Below the pieces are notes generated by a model. It saw only the letters and a list, made by a program, of their open reading frames with translations. It searched no databases and was not told where the DNA came from. DNA of 64,000 bases from Hirudinaria manillensis (taxonomy: Eukaryota; Annelida; Clitellata; Hirudinida; Hirudinidae): NCBI GenBank assembly GCA_034509925.1, contig CM067537.1, positions 3,261,501-3,325,500 of the forward strand. Reading direction: 5' to 3'. Made by a program: the position numbers and the translations under genes. Of this stretch, positions 9,936-19,247 are shown piece by piece; the stretch's first letter is position 1, and every line of letters starts with the position of its first letter.

Positions 9936-10220
9936 TTTGTAACTTGGAAGAACTATGGAAACGTACAGAGTGCTGTGTTGTTTTGCTAGAGAGGTAACTG
10001 TCGTCGACGACTAAACATTTTGGCAAAAAAGATGCTGGATATATAATTATTTTTCTATTAATTTTTTTCTGCTATTATTAAAAAAAAAATTTTTTTCCCC
10101 CCATTCCTTTACGTATTAAAAAATATTTAAAAATTATTTATGCTGCTGAATAATTGATTAACACGATATATATTTTTTTGCGAGTTTTTATTAGAGATTG
10201 TTTGTAAAGTTTCTTGTCGA

Positions 10221-10802
10221 TTAACATTGGCCCACTGGCTCGACCGGCTTCTTTTCGCACATGTATTGGTCGATTTCCATGTCGAGCTGGTCTTTCGTGG
10301 GCTTGCTGACTTCCGTTTTCTGCTGTTTTTGCTGCTTCTTGAAGACTCTCGATTTTCTAGTCTTGGGCGGCTGGCGAAAGGTCTTGTCCGTACGGTCGAA
10401 CGTTTGTCTTTCCCGCTGCTTGGGCAATGTCTCTGTCCTGTCAGAGACGAACTTCAACCTCATTGGTCTTCCGTCGAGCGTCATCGCGTTGAACCTTTTC
10501 ATTGCGCTCGTGGCATCGTTGTGTCTGCAGAAGACGACCTCCCCAGTTCCAGTGCTGGTACCGTCCTCCTTGTAATAGACTGCGGCTTTCCTGACGGCAC
10601 CGACCGTGCCGAAAAGACATTCGAGATCCTTTCCGGTCACGTTGTAGCGCAGGTTGTCGATGAGAATCCTGCACTTACCGTCGTTCGCAAAGGATTTTTT
10701 CTCGATGATTTTCCTCCCGTCCATGGCTGGCCTCCTCTTGTCTCTCCTGACAAACGAGTTAGTTTCAACTTTCGTAAACTTCGGTGCGGCCGTAGGATAC
10801 AT
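10221..10802 (-). CDS. ALYREF-like: ALYREF-like, unit 13 (variant haplotype)
   Basis: Intact 193 codons. The protein equals unit 3 (Leu9Phe, Ala14Thr, Lys19Arg) and the 5'UTR palindrome is broken in the same way, so units 3 and 13 descend from one recent parent or a conversion event. Confidence 0.87.
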   Translation of the reverse strand: MYPTAAPKFTKVETNSFVRRDKRRPAMDGRKIIEKKSFANDGKCRILIDNLRYNVTGKDLECLFGTVGAVRKAAVYYKEDGTSTGTGEVVFCRHNDATSAMKRFNAMTLDGRPMRLKFVSDRTETLPKQRERQTFDRTDKTFRQPPKTRKSRVFKKQQKQQKTEVSKPTKDQLDMEIDQYMCEKKPVEPVGQC

Positions 10803-11086
10803 TTTGTAACTTGGAAGAACTATGGAAACGTACAGAGTGCTGTGTTGTTTTGCTAGAGAGGTAACTGTCGTCGACGAGTAAACGTTTTGGCAAAAAAGAT
10901 GCTGGATATATAATTATTTTTCTATTAATTTTTTCTGCTAGTATTAAAAAAAAATTTTTTTTTCCCCCATTCCTTAACGTATTAAAAAATATTTAAAAAT
11001 TATTTATGCTGCTGAATAATTGATTAACACGATATATATTTTTTTGCGAGTTTTTATTAGAGATTGTTTGTAAAGTTTCTTGTCGA

Positions 11087-11668
11087 TTAACATTGGCCCA
11101 CTGGCTCGACCGGCTTCTTTTCGCACATGTATTGGTCGATTTCCATGTCGAGCTGGTCTTTCGTGGGCTTGCTGACTTCCGTTTTCTGCTGTTTTTGCTG
11201 CTTCTTGAAGACTCTCGATTTTCTAGTCTTGGGCGGCTGGCGAAAGGTCTTGTCCGTACGGTCGAACGTTTGTCTTTCCCGCTGCTTGGGCAATGTCTCT
11301 GTCCTGTCAGAGACGAACTTCAACCTCATTGGTCTTCCGTCGAGCGTCATCGCGTTGAACCTTTTCATTGCGCTCGTGGCATCGTTGTGTCTGCAGAAGA
11401 CGACCTCCCCAGTTCCAGTGCTGGTGCCGTCCTCCTTGTAATAGACTGCGGCTTTCCTGACGGCACCGACCGTGCCGAAAAGACATTCGAGATCCTTTCC
11501 GGTCACGTTGTAGCGCAGGTTGTCGATGAGAATCCTGCACTTACCGTCGTTCGCAAAGGATTTTTTCTCGATGATTTTCCTCCCGTCCATGGCTGGCCTC
11601 CTCTTGTCTCTCTTGACAAACGAGTTAGCTTCAACTTTCGTTAACTTCGGTGCGGCCGTAGGATACAT
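11087..11668 (-). CDS. ALYREF-like: ALYREF-like, unit 14 (consensus protein)
   Basis: Intact 193 codons with the consensus protein. Confidence 0.87.
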   Translation of the reverse strand: MYPTAAPKLTKVEANSFVKRDKRRPAMDGRKIIEKKSFANDGKCRILIDNLRYNVTGKDLECLFGTVGAVRKAAVYYKEDGTSTGTGEVVFCRHNDATSAMKRFNAMTLDGRPMRLKFVSDRTETLPKQRERQTFDRTDKTFRQPPKTRKSRVFKKQQKQQKTEVSKPTKDQLDMEIDQYMCEKKPVEPVGQC

Positions 11669-11952
11669 TTTGTAACTTGGAAGAACTATGGAAACGTACA
11701 GAGTGCTGTGTTGTTTTGCTAGAGAGGTAACTGTCGTCGACGACTAAACGTTTTGGCAAAAAAGATGCTGGATATATAATTATTTTTCTATTAATTTTTT
11801 CTGCTAGTATTAAAAAAATTTTTTTATTTCTCCCATTCCTTTACGTATTAAAAAATATTTAAAAATTATTTATGCTGCTGAATAGTTGATTAACACGATA
11901 TATATTTTTTTGCGAGTTTTTATTAGAGATTGTTTGTAAAGTTTCTTGTCGA

Positions 11953-12535
11953 TTAACATTGGCCCACTGGCTCGACCGGCTTCTTTTCGCACATGTATTG
12001 GTCGATTTCCATGTCGAGCTGGTCTTTCGTGGGCTTGCTGACTTCCGTTTTCTGCTGTTTTTGCTGCTTCTTGAAGACTCTCGATTTTCTAGTCTTGGGC
12101 GGCTGGCGAAAGGTCTTGTCCGTACGGTCGAACGTTTGTCTTTCCCGCTGCTTGGGCAATGTCTCTGTCCTGTCAGAGACGAAACTTCAACCTCATTGGT
12201 CTTCCGTCGAGCGTCATCGCGTTGAACCTTTTCATTGCGCTCGTGGCATCGTTGTGTCTGCAGAAGACGACCTCCCCAGTTCCAGTGCTGGTGCCGTCCT
12301 CCTTGTAATAGACTGCGGCTTTCTTGACGGCACCGACCGTGCCGAAAAGACATTCGAGATCCTTTCCGGTCACGTTGTAGCGCAGGTTGTCGATGAGAAT
12401 CCTGCACTTACCGTCGTTCGCAAAGGATTTTTTCTCGATGATTTTCCTCCCGTCCATGGCTGGCCTCCTCTTGTCTCTCTTGACAAACGAGTTAGCTTCA
12501 ACTTTCGTTAACTTCGGTGCGGCCGTAGGATACAT
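11953..12535 (-). pseudogene. ALYREF-like: ALYREF-like, unit 15, +1 frameshift
   Basis: One extra A in the A-run at 12182-12184 shifts the frame at the end of the RRM. The frame from the ATG gives only 120 residues. It is otherwise of the Arg71Lys type with the GAATAGTTG flank. A homopolymer sequencing error cannot be excluded. Confidence 0.8.
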
Positions 12536-12821
12536 TTTGTAACTTGGAAGAACTATGGAAACGTACAGAGTGCTGTGTTGTTTTGCTAGAGAGGTAACTG
12601 TCGTCGACGACTAAACGTTTTGGCAAAAAAGATGCTGGATATATAATTATTTTTCTATTAATTTTTTCTGCTAGTATTAAAAAAAAAATTTTTTATTTCT
12701 CCCATTCCTTTACGTATTAAAAAATATTTAAAAATTATTTATGCTGCTGAATAATTGATTAACACGATATATTTTTTTTTGCGAGTTTTTATTAGAGATT
12801 GTTTGTAAAGTTTCTTGTCGA

Positions 12822-13404
12822 TTAACATTGGCCCACTGGCTCGACCGGCTTCTTTTCGCACATGTATTGGTCGATTTCCATGTCGAGCTGGTCTTTCGTG
12901 GGCTTGCTGACTTCCGTTTTTCTGCTGTTTTTGCTGCTTCTTGAAGACTCTCGATTTTCTAGTCTTGGGCGGCTGGCGAAAGGTCTTGTCCGTACGGTCG
13001 AACGTTTGTCTTTCCCGCTGCTTGGGCAATGTCTCTGTCCTGTCAGAGACGAACTTCAACCTCATTGGTCTTCCGTCGAGCGTCATCGCGTTGAACCTTT
13101 TCATTGCGCTCGTGGCATCGTTGTGTCTGCAGAAGACGACCTCCCCAGTTCCAGTGCTGGTGCCGTCCTCCTTGTAATAGACTGCGGCTTTCCTGACGGC
13201 ACCGACCGTGCCGAAAAGACATTCGAGATCCTTTCCGGTCACGTTGTAGCGCAGGTTGTCGATGAGAATCCTGCACTTACCGTCGTTCGCAAAGGATTTT
13301 TTCTCGATGATTTTCCTCCCGTCCATGGCTGGCCTCCTCTTGTCTCTCTTGACAAACGAGTTAGCTTCAACTTTCGTTAACTTCGGTGCGGCCGTAGGAT
13401 ACAT
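12822..13404 (-). pseudogene. ALYREF-like: ALYREF-like, unit 16, +1 frameshift with extended new tail
   Basis: One extra T in the T-run at 12917-12921 shifts the frame at about residue 163, just before the UAP56-binding motif. The shifted frame runs through the normal stop to 12739, giving 221 residues: RRM and basic linker intact, export-helicase motif replaced by an unrelated tail. It may be real or an error. Confidence 0.78.
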
Positions 13405-13689
13405 TTTGTAACTTGGAAGAACTATGGAAACGTACAGAGTGCTGTGTTGTTTTGCTAGAGAGGTAACTGTCGTCGACGACTAAACGTTTTGGCAAAAAAG
13501 ATGCTGGATATATAATTATTTTTCTATTAATTTTTTCTGCTAGTATTAAAAAAATTTTTTTTATTTCTCCCATTCCTTTACGTATTAAAAAATATTTAAA
13601 AATTATTTATGCTGCTGAATAGTTGATTAACACGATATATATTTTTTTGCGAGTTTTTATTAGAGATTGTTTGTAAAGTTTCTTGTCGA

Positions 13690-14271
13690 TTAACATTGGC
13701 CCACTGGCTCGACCGGCTTCTTTTCGCACATGTATTGGTCGATTTCCATGTCGAGCTGGTCTTTCGTGGGCTTGCTGACTTCCGTTTTCTGCTGTTTTTG
13801 CTGCTTCTTGAAGACTCTCGATTTTCTAGTCTTGGGCGGCTGGCGAAAGGTCTTGTCCGTACGGTCGAACGTTTGTCTTTCCCGCTGCTTGGGCAATGTC
13901 TCTGTCCTGTCAGAGACGAACTTCAACCTCATTGGTCTTCCGTCGAGCGTCATCGCGTTGAACCTTTTCATTGCGCTCGTGGCATCGTTGTGTCTGCAGA
14001 AGACGACCTCCCCAGTTCCAGTGCTGGTGCCGTCCTCCTTGTAATAGACTGCGGCTTTCTTGACGGCACCGACCGTGCCGAAAAGACATTCGAGATCCTT
14101 TCCGGTCACGTTGTAGCGCAGGTTGTCGATGAGAATCCTGCACTTACCGTCGTTCGCAAAGGATTTTTTCTCGATGATTTTCCTCCCGTCCATGGCTGGC
14201 CTCCTCTTGTCTCTCTTGACAAACGAGTTAGCTTCAACTTTCGTTAACTTCGGTGCGGCCGTAGGATACAT
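13690..14271 (-). CDS. ALYREF-like: ALYREF-like, unit 17 (Arg71Lys type)
   Basis: Intact 193 codons with Arg71Lys and the linked GAATAGTTG 3' flank. Confidence 0.87.
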   Translation of the reverse strand: MYPTAAPKLTKVEANSFVKRDKRRPAMDGRKIIEKKSFANDGKCRILIDNLRYNVTGKDLECLFGTVGAVKKAAVYYKEDGTSTGTGEVVFCRHNDATSAMKRFNAMTLDGRPMRLKFVSDRTETLPKQRERQTFDRTDKTFRQPPKTRKSRVFKKQQKQQKTEVSKPTKDQLDMEIDQYMCEKKPVEPVGQC

Positions 14272-14557
14272 TTTGTAACTTGGAAGAACTATGGAAACGT
14301 ACAGAGTGCTGTGTTGTTTTGCTAGAGAGGTAACTGTCGTCGACGACTAAACGTTTTGGCAAAAAAGATGCTGGATATATAATTATTTTTCTATTAATTT
14401 TTTCTGCTAGTATTAAAAAAAAATTTTTTTATTTCTCCCATTCCTTTACGTATTAAAAAATATTTAAAAATTATTTATGCTGCTGAATAATTGATTAACA
14501 CGATATATTTTTTTTTGCGAGTTTTTATTAGAGATTGTTTGTAAAGTTTCTTGTCGA

Positions 14558-15139
14558 TTAACATTGGCCCACTGGCTCGACCGGCTTCTTTTCGCACATG
14601 TATTGGTCGATTTCCATGTCGAGCTGGTCTTTCGTGGGCTTGCTGACTTCCGTTTTCTGCTGTTTTTGCTGCTTCTTGAAGACTCTCGATTTTCTAGTCT
14701 TGGGCGGCTGGCGAAAGGTCTTGTCCGTACGGTCGAACGTTTGTCTTTCCCGCTGCTTGGGCAATGTCTCTGTCCTGTCAGAGACGAACTTCAACCTCAT
14801 TGGTCTTCCGTCGAGCGTCATCGCGTTGAACCTTTTCATTGCGCTCGTGGCATCGTTGTGTCTGCAGAAGACGACCTCCCCAGTTCCAGTGCTGGTGCCG
14901 TCCTCCTTGTAATAGACTGCGGCTTTCCTGACGGCACCGACCGTGCCGAAAAGACATTCGAGATCCTTTCCGGTCACGTTGTAGCGCAGGTTGTCGATGA
15001 GAATCCTGCACTTACCGTCGTTCGCAAAGGATTTTTTCTCGATGATTTTCCTCCCGTCCATGGCTGGCCTCCTCTTGTCTCTCTTGACAAACGAGTTAGC
15101 TTCAACTTTCGTTAACTTCGGTGCGGCCGTAGGATACAT
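14558..15139 (-). CDS. ALYREF-like: ALYREF-like, unit 18 (consensus protein)
   Basis: Intact 193 codons with the consensus protein. Confidence 0.87.
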   Translation of the reverse strand: MYPTAAPKLTKVEANSFVKRDKRRPAMDGRKIIEKKSFANDGKCRILIDNLRYNVTGKDLECLFGTVGAVRKAAVYYKEDGTSTGTGEVVFCRHNDATSAMKRFNAMTLDGRPMRLKFVSDRTETLPKQRERQTFDRTDKTFRQPPKTRKSRVFKKQQKQQKTEVSKPTKDQLDMEIDQYMCEKKPVEPVGQC

Positions 15140-15424
15140 TTTGTAACTTGGAAGAACTATGGAAACGTACAGAGTGCTGTGTTGTTTTGCTAGAGAGGTA
15201 ACTGTCGTCGACGACTAAACGTTTTGGCAAAAAAGATGCTGGATATATAATTATTTTTCTATTAATTTTTTCTGCTAGTATTAAAAAAATTTTTTTTATT
15301 TCTCCCATTCCTTTACGTATTAAAAAATATTTAAAAATTATTTATGCTGCTGAATAGTTGATTAACACGATATATATTTTTTTGCGAGTTTTTATTAGAG
15401 ATTGTTTGTAAAGTTTCTTGTCGA

Positions 15425-16006
15425 TTAACATTGGCCCACTGGCTCGACCGGCTTCTTTTCGCACATGTATTGGTCGATTTCCATGTCGAGCTGGTCTTTC
15501 GTGGGCTTGCTGACTTCCGTTTTCTGCTGTTTTTGCTGCTTCTTGAAGACTCTCGATTTTCTAGTCTTGGGCGGCTGGCGAAAGGTCTTGTCCGTACGGT
15601 CGAACGTTTGTCTTTCCCGCTGCTTGGGCAATGTCTCTGTCCTGTCAGAGACGAACTTCAACCTCATTGGTCTTCCGTCGAGCGTCATCGCGTTGAACCT
15701 TTTCATTGCGCTCGTGGCATCGTTGTGTCTGCAGAAGACGACCTCCCCAGTTCCAGTGCTGGTGCCGTCCTCCTTGTAATAGACTGCGGCTTTCTTGACG
15801 GCACCGACCGTGCCGAAAAGACATTCGAGATCCTTTCCGGTCACGTTGTAGCGCAGGTTGTCGATGAGAATCCTGCACTTACCGTCGTTCGCAAAGGATT
15901 TTTTCTCGATGATTTTCCTCCCGTCCATGGCTGGCCTCCTCTTGTCTCTCTTGACAAACGAGTTAGCTTCAACTTTCGTTAACTTCGGTGCGGCCGTAGG
16001 ATACAT
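15425..16006 (-). CDS. ALYREF-like: ALYREF-like, unit 19 (Arg71Lys type)
   Basis: Intact 193 codons with Arg71Lys and the linked GAATAGTTG 3' flank. Confidence 0.87.
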   Translation of the reverse strand: MYPTAAPKLTKVEANSFVKRDKRRPAMDGRKIIEKKSFANDGKCRILIDNLRYNVTGKDLECLFGTVGAVKKAAVYYKEDGTSTGTGEVVFCRHNDATSAMKRFNAMTLDGRPMRLKFVSDRTETLPKQRERQTFDRTDKTFRQPPKTRKSRVFKKQQKQQKTEVSKPTKDQLDMEIDQYMCEKKPVEPVGQC

Positions 16007-16291
16007 TTTGTAACTTGGAAGAACTATGGAAACGTACAGAGTGCTGTGTTGTTTTGCTAGAGAGGTAACTGTCGTCGACGACTAAACGTTTTGGCAAAAA
16101 AGATGCTGGATATATAATTATTTTTCTATTAATTTTTTTCTGCTATTATTAAAAAAAAAATTTTTTTCCCCCCATTCCTTTACGTATTAAAAAATATTTA
16201 AAAATTATTTATGCTGCTGAATAATTGATTAACACGATATATATTTTTTTGCGAGTTTTTATTAGAGATTGTTTGTAAAGTTTCTTGTCGA

Positions 16292-16874
16292 TTAACATTG
16301 GCCCACTGGCTCGACCGGCTTCTTTTCGCACATGTATTGGTCGATTTCCATGTCGAGCTGGTCTTTCGTGGGCTTGCTGACTTCCGTTTTCTGCTGTTTT
16401 TGCTGCTTCTTGAAGACTCTCGATTTTCTAGTCTTGGGCGGCTGGCGAAAGGTCTTGTCCGTACGGTCGAACGTTTGTCTTTCCCGCTGCTTGGGCAATG
16501 TCTCTGTCCTGTCAGAGACGAACTTCAACCTCATTGGTCTTCCGTCGAGCGTCATCGCGTTGAACCTTTTCATTGCGCTCGTGGCATCGTTGTGTCTGCA
16601 GAAGACGACCTCCCCAGTTCCAGTGCTGGTGCCGTCCTCCTTGTAATAGACTGCGGCTTTCTTGACGGCACCGACCGTGCCGAAAAGACATTCGAGATCC
16701 TTTCCGGTCACGTTTGTAGCGCAGGTTGTCGATGAGAATCCTGCACTTACCGTCGTTCGCAAAGGATTTTTTCTCGATGATTTTCCTCCCGTCCATGGCT
16801 GGCCTCCTCTTGTCTCTCTTGACAAACGAGTTAGCTTCAACTTTCGTTAACTTCGGTGCGGCCGTAGGATACAT
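16292..16874 (-). pseudogene. ALYREF-like: ALYREF-like, unit 20, +1 frameshift inside the RRM
   Basis: One extra T in the run at 16713-16715 shifts the frame at residue 54, directly after RNP2. The reading frame from the ATG is 120 residues of mostly wrong sequence. It is of the Arg71Lys type but lacks the linked GAATAGTTG flank, so it is a recombinant unit. Confidence 0.8.
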
Positions 16875-17159
16875 TTTGTAACTTGGAAGAACTATGGAAA
16901 CGTACAGAGTGCTGTGTTGTTTTGCTAGAGAGGTAACTGTCGTCGACGACTAAACGTTTTGGCAAAAAAGATGCTGGATATATAATTATTTTTCTATTAA
17001 TTTTTTTCTGCTATTATTAAAAAAAAAATTTTTTTCCCCCCATTCCTTTACGTATTAAAAAATATTTAAAAATTATTTATGCTGCTGAATAATTGATTAA
17101 CACGATATATATTTTTTTGCGAGTTTTTATTAGAGATTGTTTGTAAAGTTTCTTGTCGA

Positions 17160-17741
17160 TTAACATTGGCCCACTGGCTCGACCGGCTTCTTTTCGCACA
17201 TGTATTGGTCGATTTCCATGTCGAGCTGGTCTTTCGTGGGCTTGCTGACTTCCGTTTTCTGCTGTTTTTGCTGCTTCTTGAAGACTCTCGATTTTCTAGT
17301 CTTGGGCGGCTGGCGAAAGGTCTTGTCCGTACGGTCGAACGTTTGTCTTTCCCGCTGCTTGGGCAATGTCTCTGTCCTGTCAGAGACGAACTTCAACCTC
17401 ATTGGTCTTCCGTCGAGCGTCATCGCGTTGAACCTTTTCATTGCGCTCGTGGCATCGTTGTGTCTGCAGAAGACGACCTCCCCAGTTCCAGTGCTGGTGC
17501 CGTCCTCCTTGTAATAGACTGCGGCTTTCCTGACGGCACCGACCGTGCCGAAAAGACATTCGAGATCCTTTCCGGTCACGTTGTAGCGCAGGTTGTCGAT
17601 GAGAATCCTGCACTTACCGTCGTTCGCAAAGGATTTTTTCTCGATGATTTTCCTCCCGTCCATGGCTGGCCTCCTCTTGTCTCTCTTGACAAACGAGTTA
17701 GCTTCAACTTTCGTTAACTTCGGTGCGGCCGTAGGATACAT
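17160..17741 (-). CDS. ALYREF-like: ALYREF-like, unit 21 (consensus protein)
   Basis: Intact 193 codons with the consensus protein. Confidence 0.87.
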   Translation of the reverse strand: MYPTAAPKLTKVEANSFVKRDKRRPAMDGRKIIEKKSFANDGKCRILIDNLRYNVTGKDLECLFGTVGAVRKAAVYYKEDGTSTGTGEVVFCRHNDATSAMKRFNAMTLDGRPMRLKFVSDRTETLPKQRERQTFDRTDKTFRQPPKTRKSRVFKKQQKQQKTEVSKPTKDQLDMEIDQYMCEKKPVEPVGQC

Positions 17742-18028
17742 TTTGTAACTTGGAAGAACTATGGAAACGTACAGAGTGCTGTGTTGTTTTGCTAGAGAGG
17801 TAACTGTCGTCGACGACTAAACGTTTTGGCAAAAAAGATGCTGGATATATAATTATTTTTCTATTAATTTTTTCTGCTAGTATTAAAAAAAAAATTTTTT
17901 TATTTCTCCCATTCCTTTACGTATTAAAAAATATTTAAAAATTATTTATGCTGCTGAATAATTGATTAACACGATATATTTTTTTTTGCGAGTTTTTATT
18001 AGAGATTGTTTGTAAAGTTTCTTGTCGA

Positions 18029-18610
18029 TTAACATTGGCCCACTGGCTCGACCGGCTTCTTTTCGCACATGTATTGGTCGATTTCCATGTCGAGCTGGTC
18101 TTTCGTGGGCTTGCTGACTTCCGTTTTCTGCTGTTTTTGCTGCTTCTTGAAGACTCTCGATTTTCTAGTCTTGGGCGGCTGGCGAAAGGTCTTGTCCGTA
18201 CGGTCGAACGTTTGTCTTTCCCGCTGCTTGGGCAATGTCTCTGTCCTGTCAGAGACGAACTTCAACCTCATTGGTCTTCCGTCGAGCGTCATCGCGTTGA
18301 ACCTTTTCATTGCGCTCGTGGCATCGTTGTGTCTGCAGAAGACGACCTCCCCAGTTCCAGTGCTGGTGCCGTCCTCCTTGTAATAGACTGCGGCTTTCCT
18401 GACGGCACCGACCGTGCCGAAAAGACATTCGAGATCCTTTCCGGTCACGTTGTAGCGCAGGTTGTCGATGAGAATCCTGCACTTACCGTCGTTCGCAAAG
18501 GATTTTTTCTCGATGATTTTCCTCCCGTCCATGGCTGGCCTCCTCTTGTCTCTCTTGACAAACGAGTTAGCTTCAACTTTCGTTAACTTCGGTGCGGCCG
18601 TAGGATACAT
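18029..18610 (-). CDS. ALYREF-like: ALYREF-like, unit 22 (consensus protein)
   Basis: Intact 193 codons with the consensus protein. It is the last complete unit before the array border. Confidence 0.87.
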   Translation of the reverse strand: MYPTAAPKLTKVEANSFVKRDKRRPAMDGRKIIEKKSFANDGKCRILIDNLRYNVTGKDLECLFGTVGAVRKAAVYYKEDGTSTGTGEVVFCRHNDATSAMKRFNAMTLDGRPMRLKFVSDRTETLPKQRERQTFDRTDKTFRQPPKTRKSRVFKKQQKQQKTEVSKPTKDQLDMEIDQYMCEKKPVEPVGQC

Positions 18611-18896
18611 TTTGTAACTTGGAAGAACTATGGAAACGTACAGAGTGCTGTGTTGTTTTGCTAGAGAGGTAACTGTCGTCGACGACTAAACGTTTTGGCA
18701 AAAAAGATGCTGGATATATAATTATTTTTCTATTAATTTTTTCTGCTAGTATTAAAAAAAAATTTTTTTATTTCTCCCATTCCTTTACGTATTAAAAAAT
18801 ATTTAAAAATTATTTATGCTGCTGAATAATTGATTAACACGATATATATTTTTTTGCGAGTTTTTATTAGAGATTGTTTGTAAAGTTTCTTGTCGA

Positions 18897-19247
18897 TTAA
18901 CATTGGCCCACTGGCTCGACCGGCTTCTTTTCGCACATGTATTGGTCGATTTCCATGTCGAGCTGGTCTTTCGTGGGCTTGCTGACTTCCGTTTTCTGCT
19001 GTTTTTGCTGCTTCTTGAAGACTCTCGATTTTCTAGTCTTGGGCGGCTGGCGAAAGGTCTTGTCCGTACGGTCGAACGTTTGTCTTTCCCGCTGCTTGGG
19101 CAATGTCTCTGTCCTGTCAGAGACGAACTTCAACCTCATTGGTCTTCCGTCGAGCGTCATCGCGTTGAACCTTTTCATTGCGCTCGTGGCATCGTTGTGT
19201 CTGCAGAAGACGACCTCCCCAGTTCCAGTGCTGGTGCCGTCCTCCTT
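18897..19247 (-). pseudogene. ALYREF-like: ALYREF-like, unit 23, truncated at the array border
   Basis: Only residues 78-193 remain (the second half of the RRM, linker and UAP56-binding tail). Homology stops abruptly at 19247 and unrelated AT-rich DNA follows, so start codon, 5'UTR and promoter are missing. Any transcript would need a promoter from the flank. Confidence 0.9.

Larger units (their letters stand above)
1..19247 (-). repeat. Tandem array of ~23 units (~867 bp) each carrying an ALYREF-like gene
   Basis: The start codons of successive units lie at 385, 1251, 2116, 2982, 3858, 4725, 5594, 6470, 7336, 8201, 9069, 9935, 10802, 11668, 12535, 13404, 14271, 15139, 16006, 16874, 17741 and 18610, so the spacing is 865-869 bp except for two steps of 876 bp. 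Both 876-bp steps carry a duplicated 10-bp TATTAAAAAA in the spacer. Units are nearly identical in both gene and spacer; most variation is in the length of an A/T homopolymer tract. The left end is cut by the window, so the true copy number is unknown. The right end is a truncated unit joined to unique DNA at 19247/19248. All units point the same way, which indicates unequal exchange and homogenisation rather than independent insertions. Confidence 0.97.

Noticed and set aside
1-19247. Array considered as CRISPR or as simple non-coding satellite
   Set aside because: The period is ~867 bp with no short repeat-spacer pattern, and each complete unit holds a conserved coding frame.
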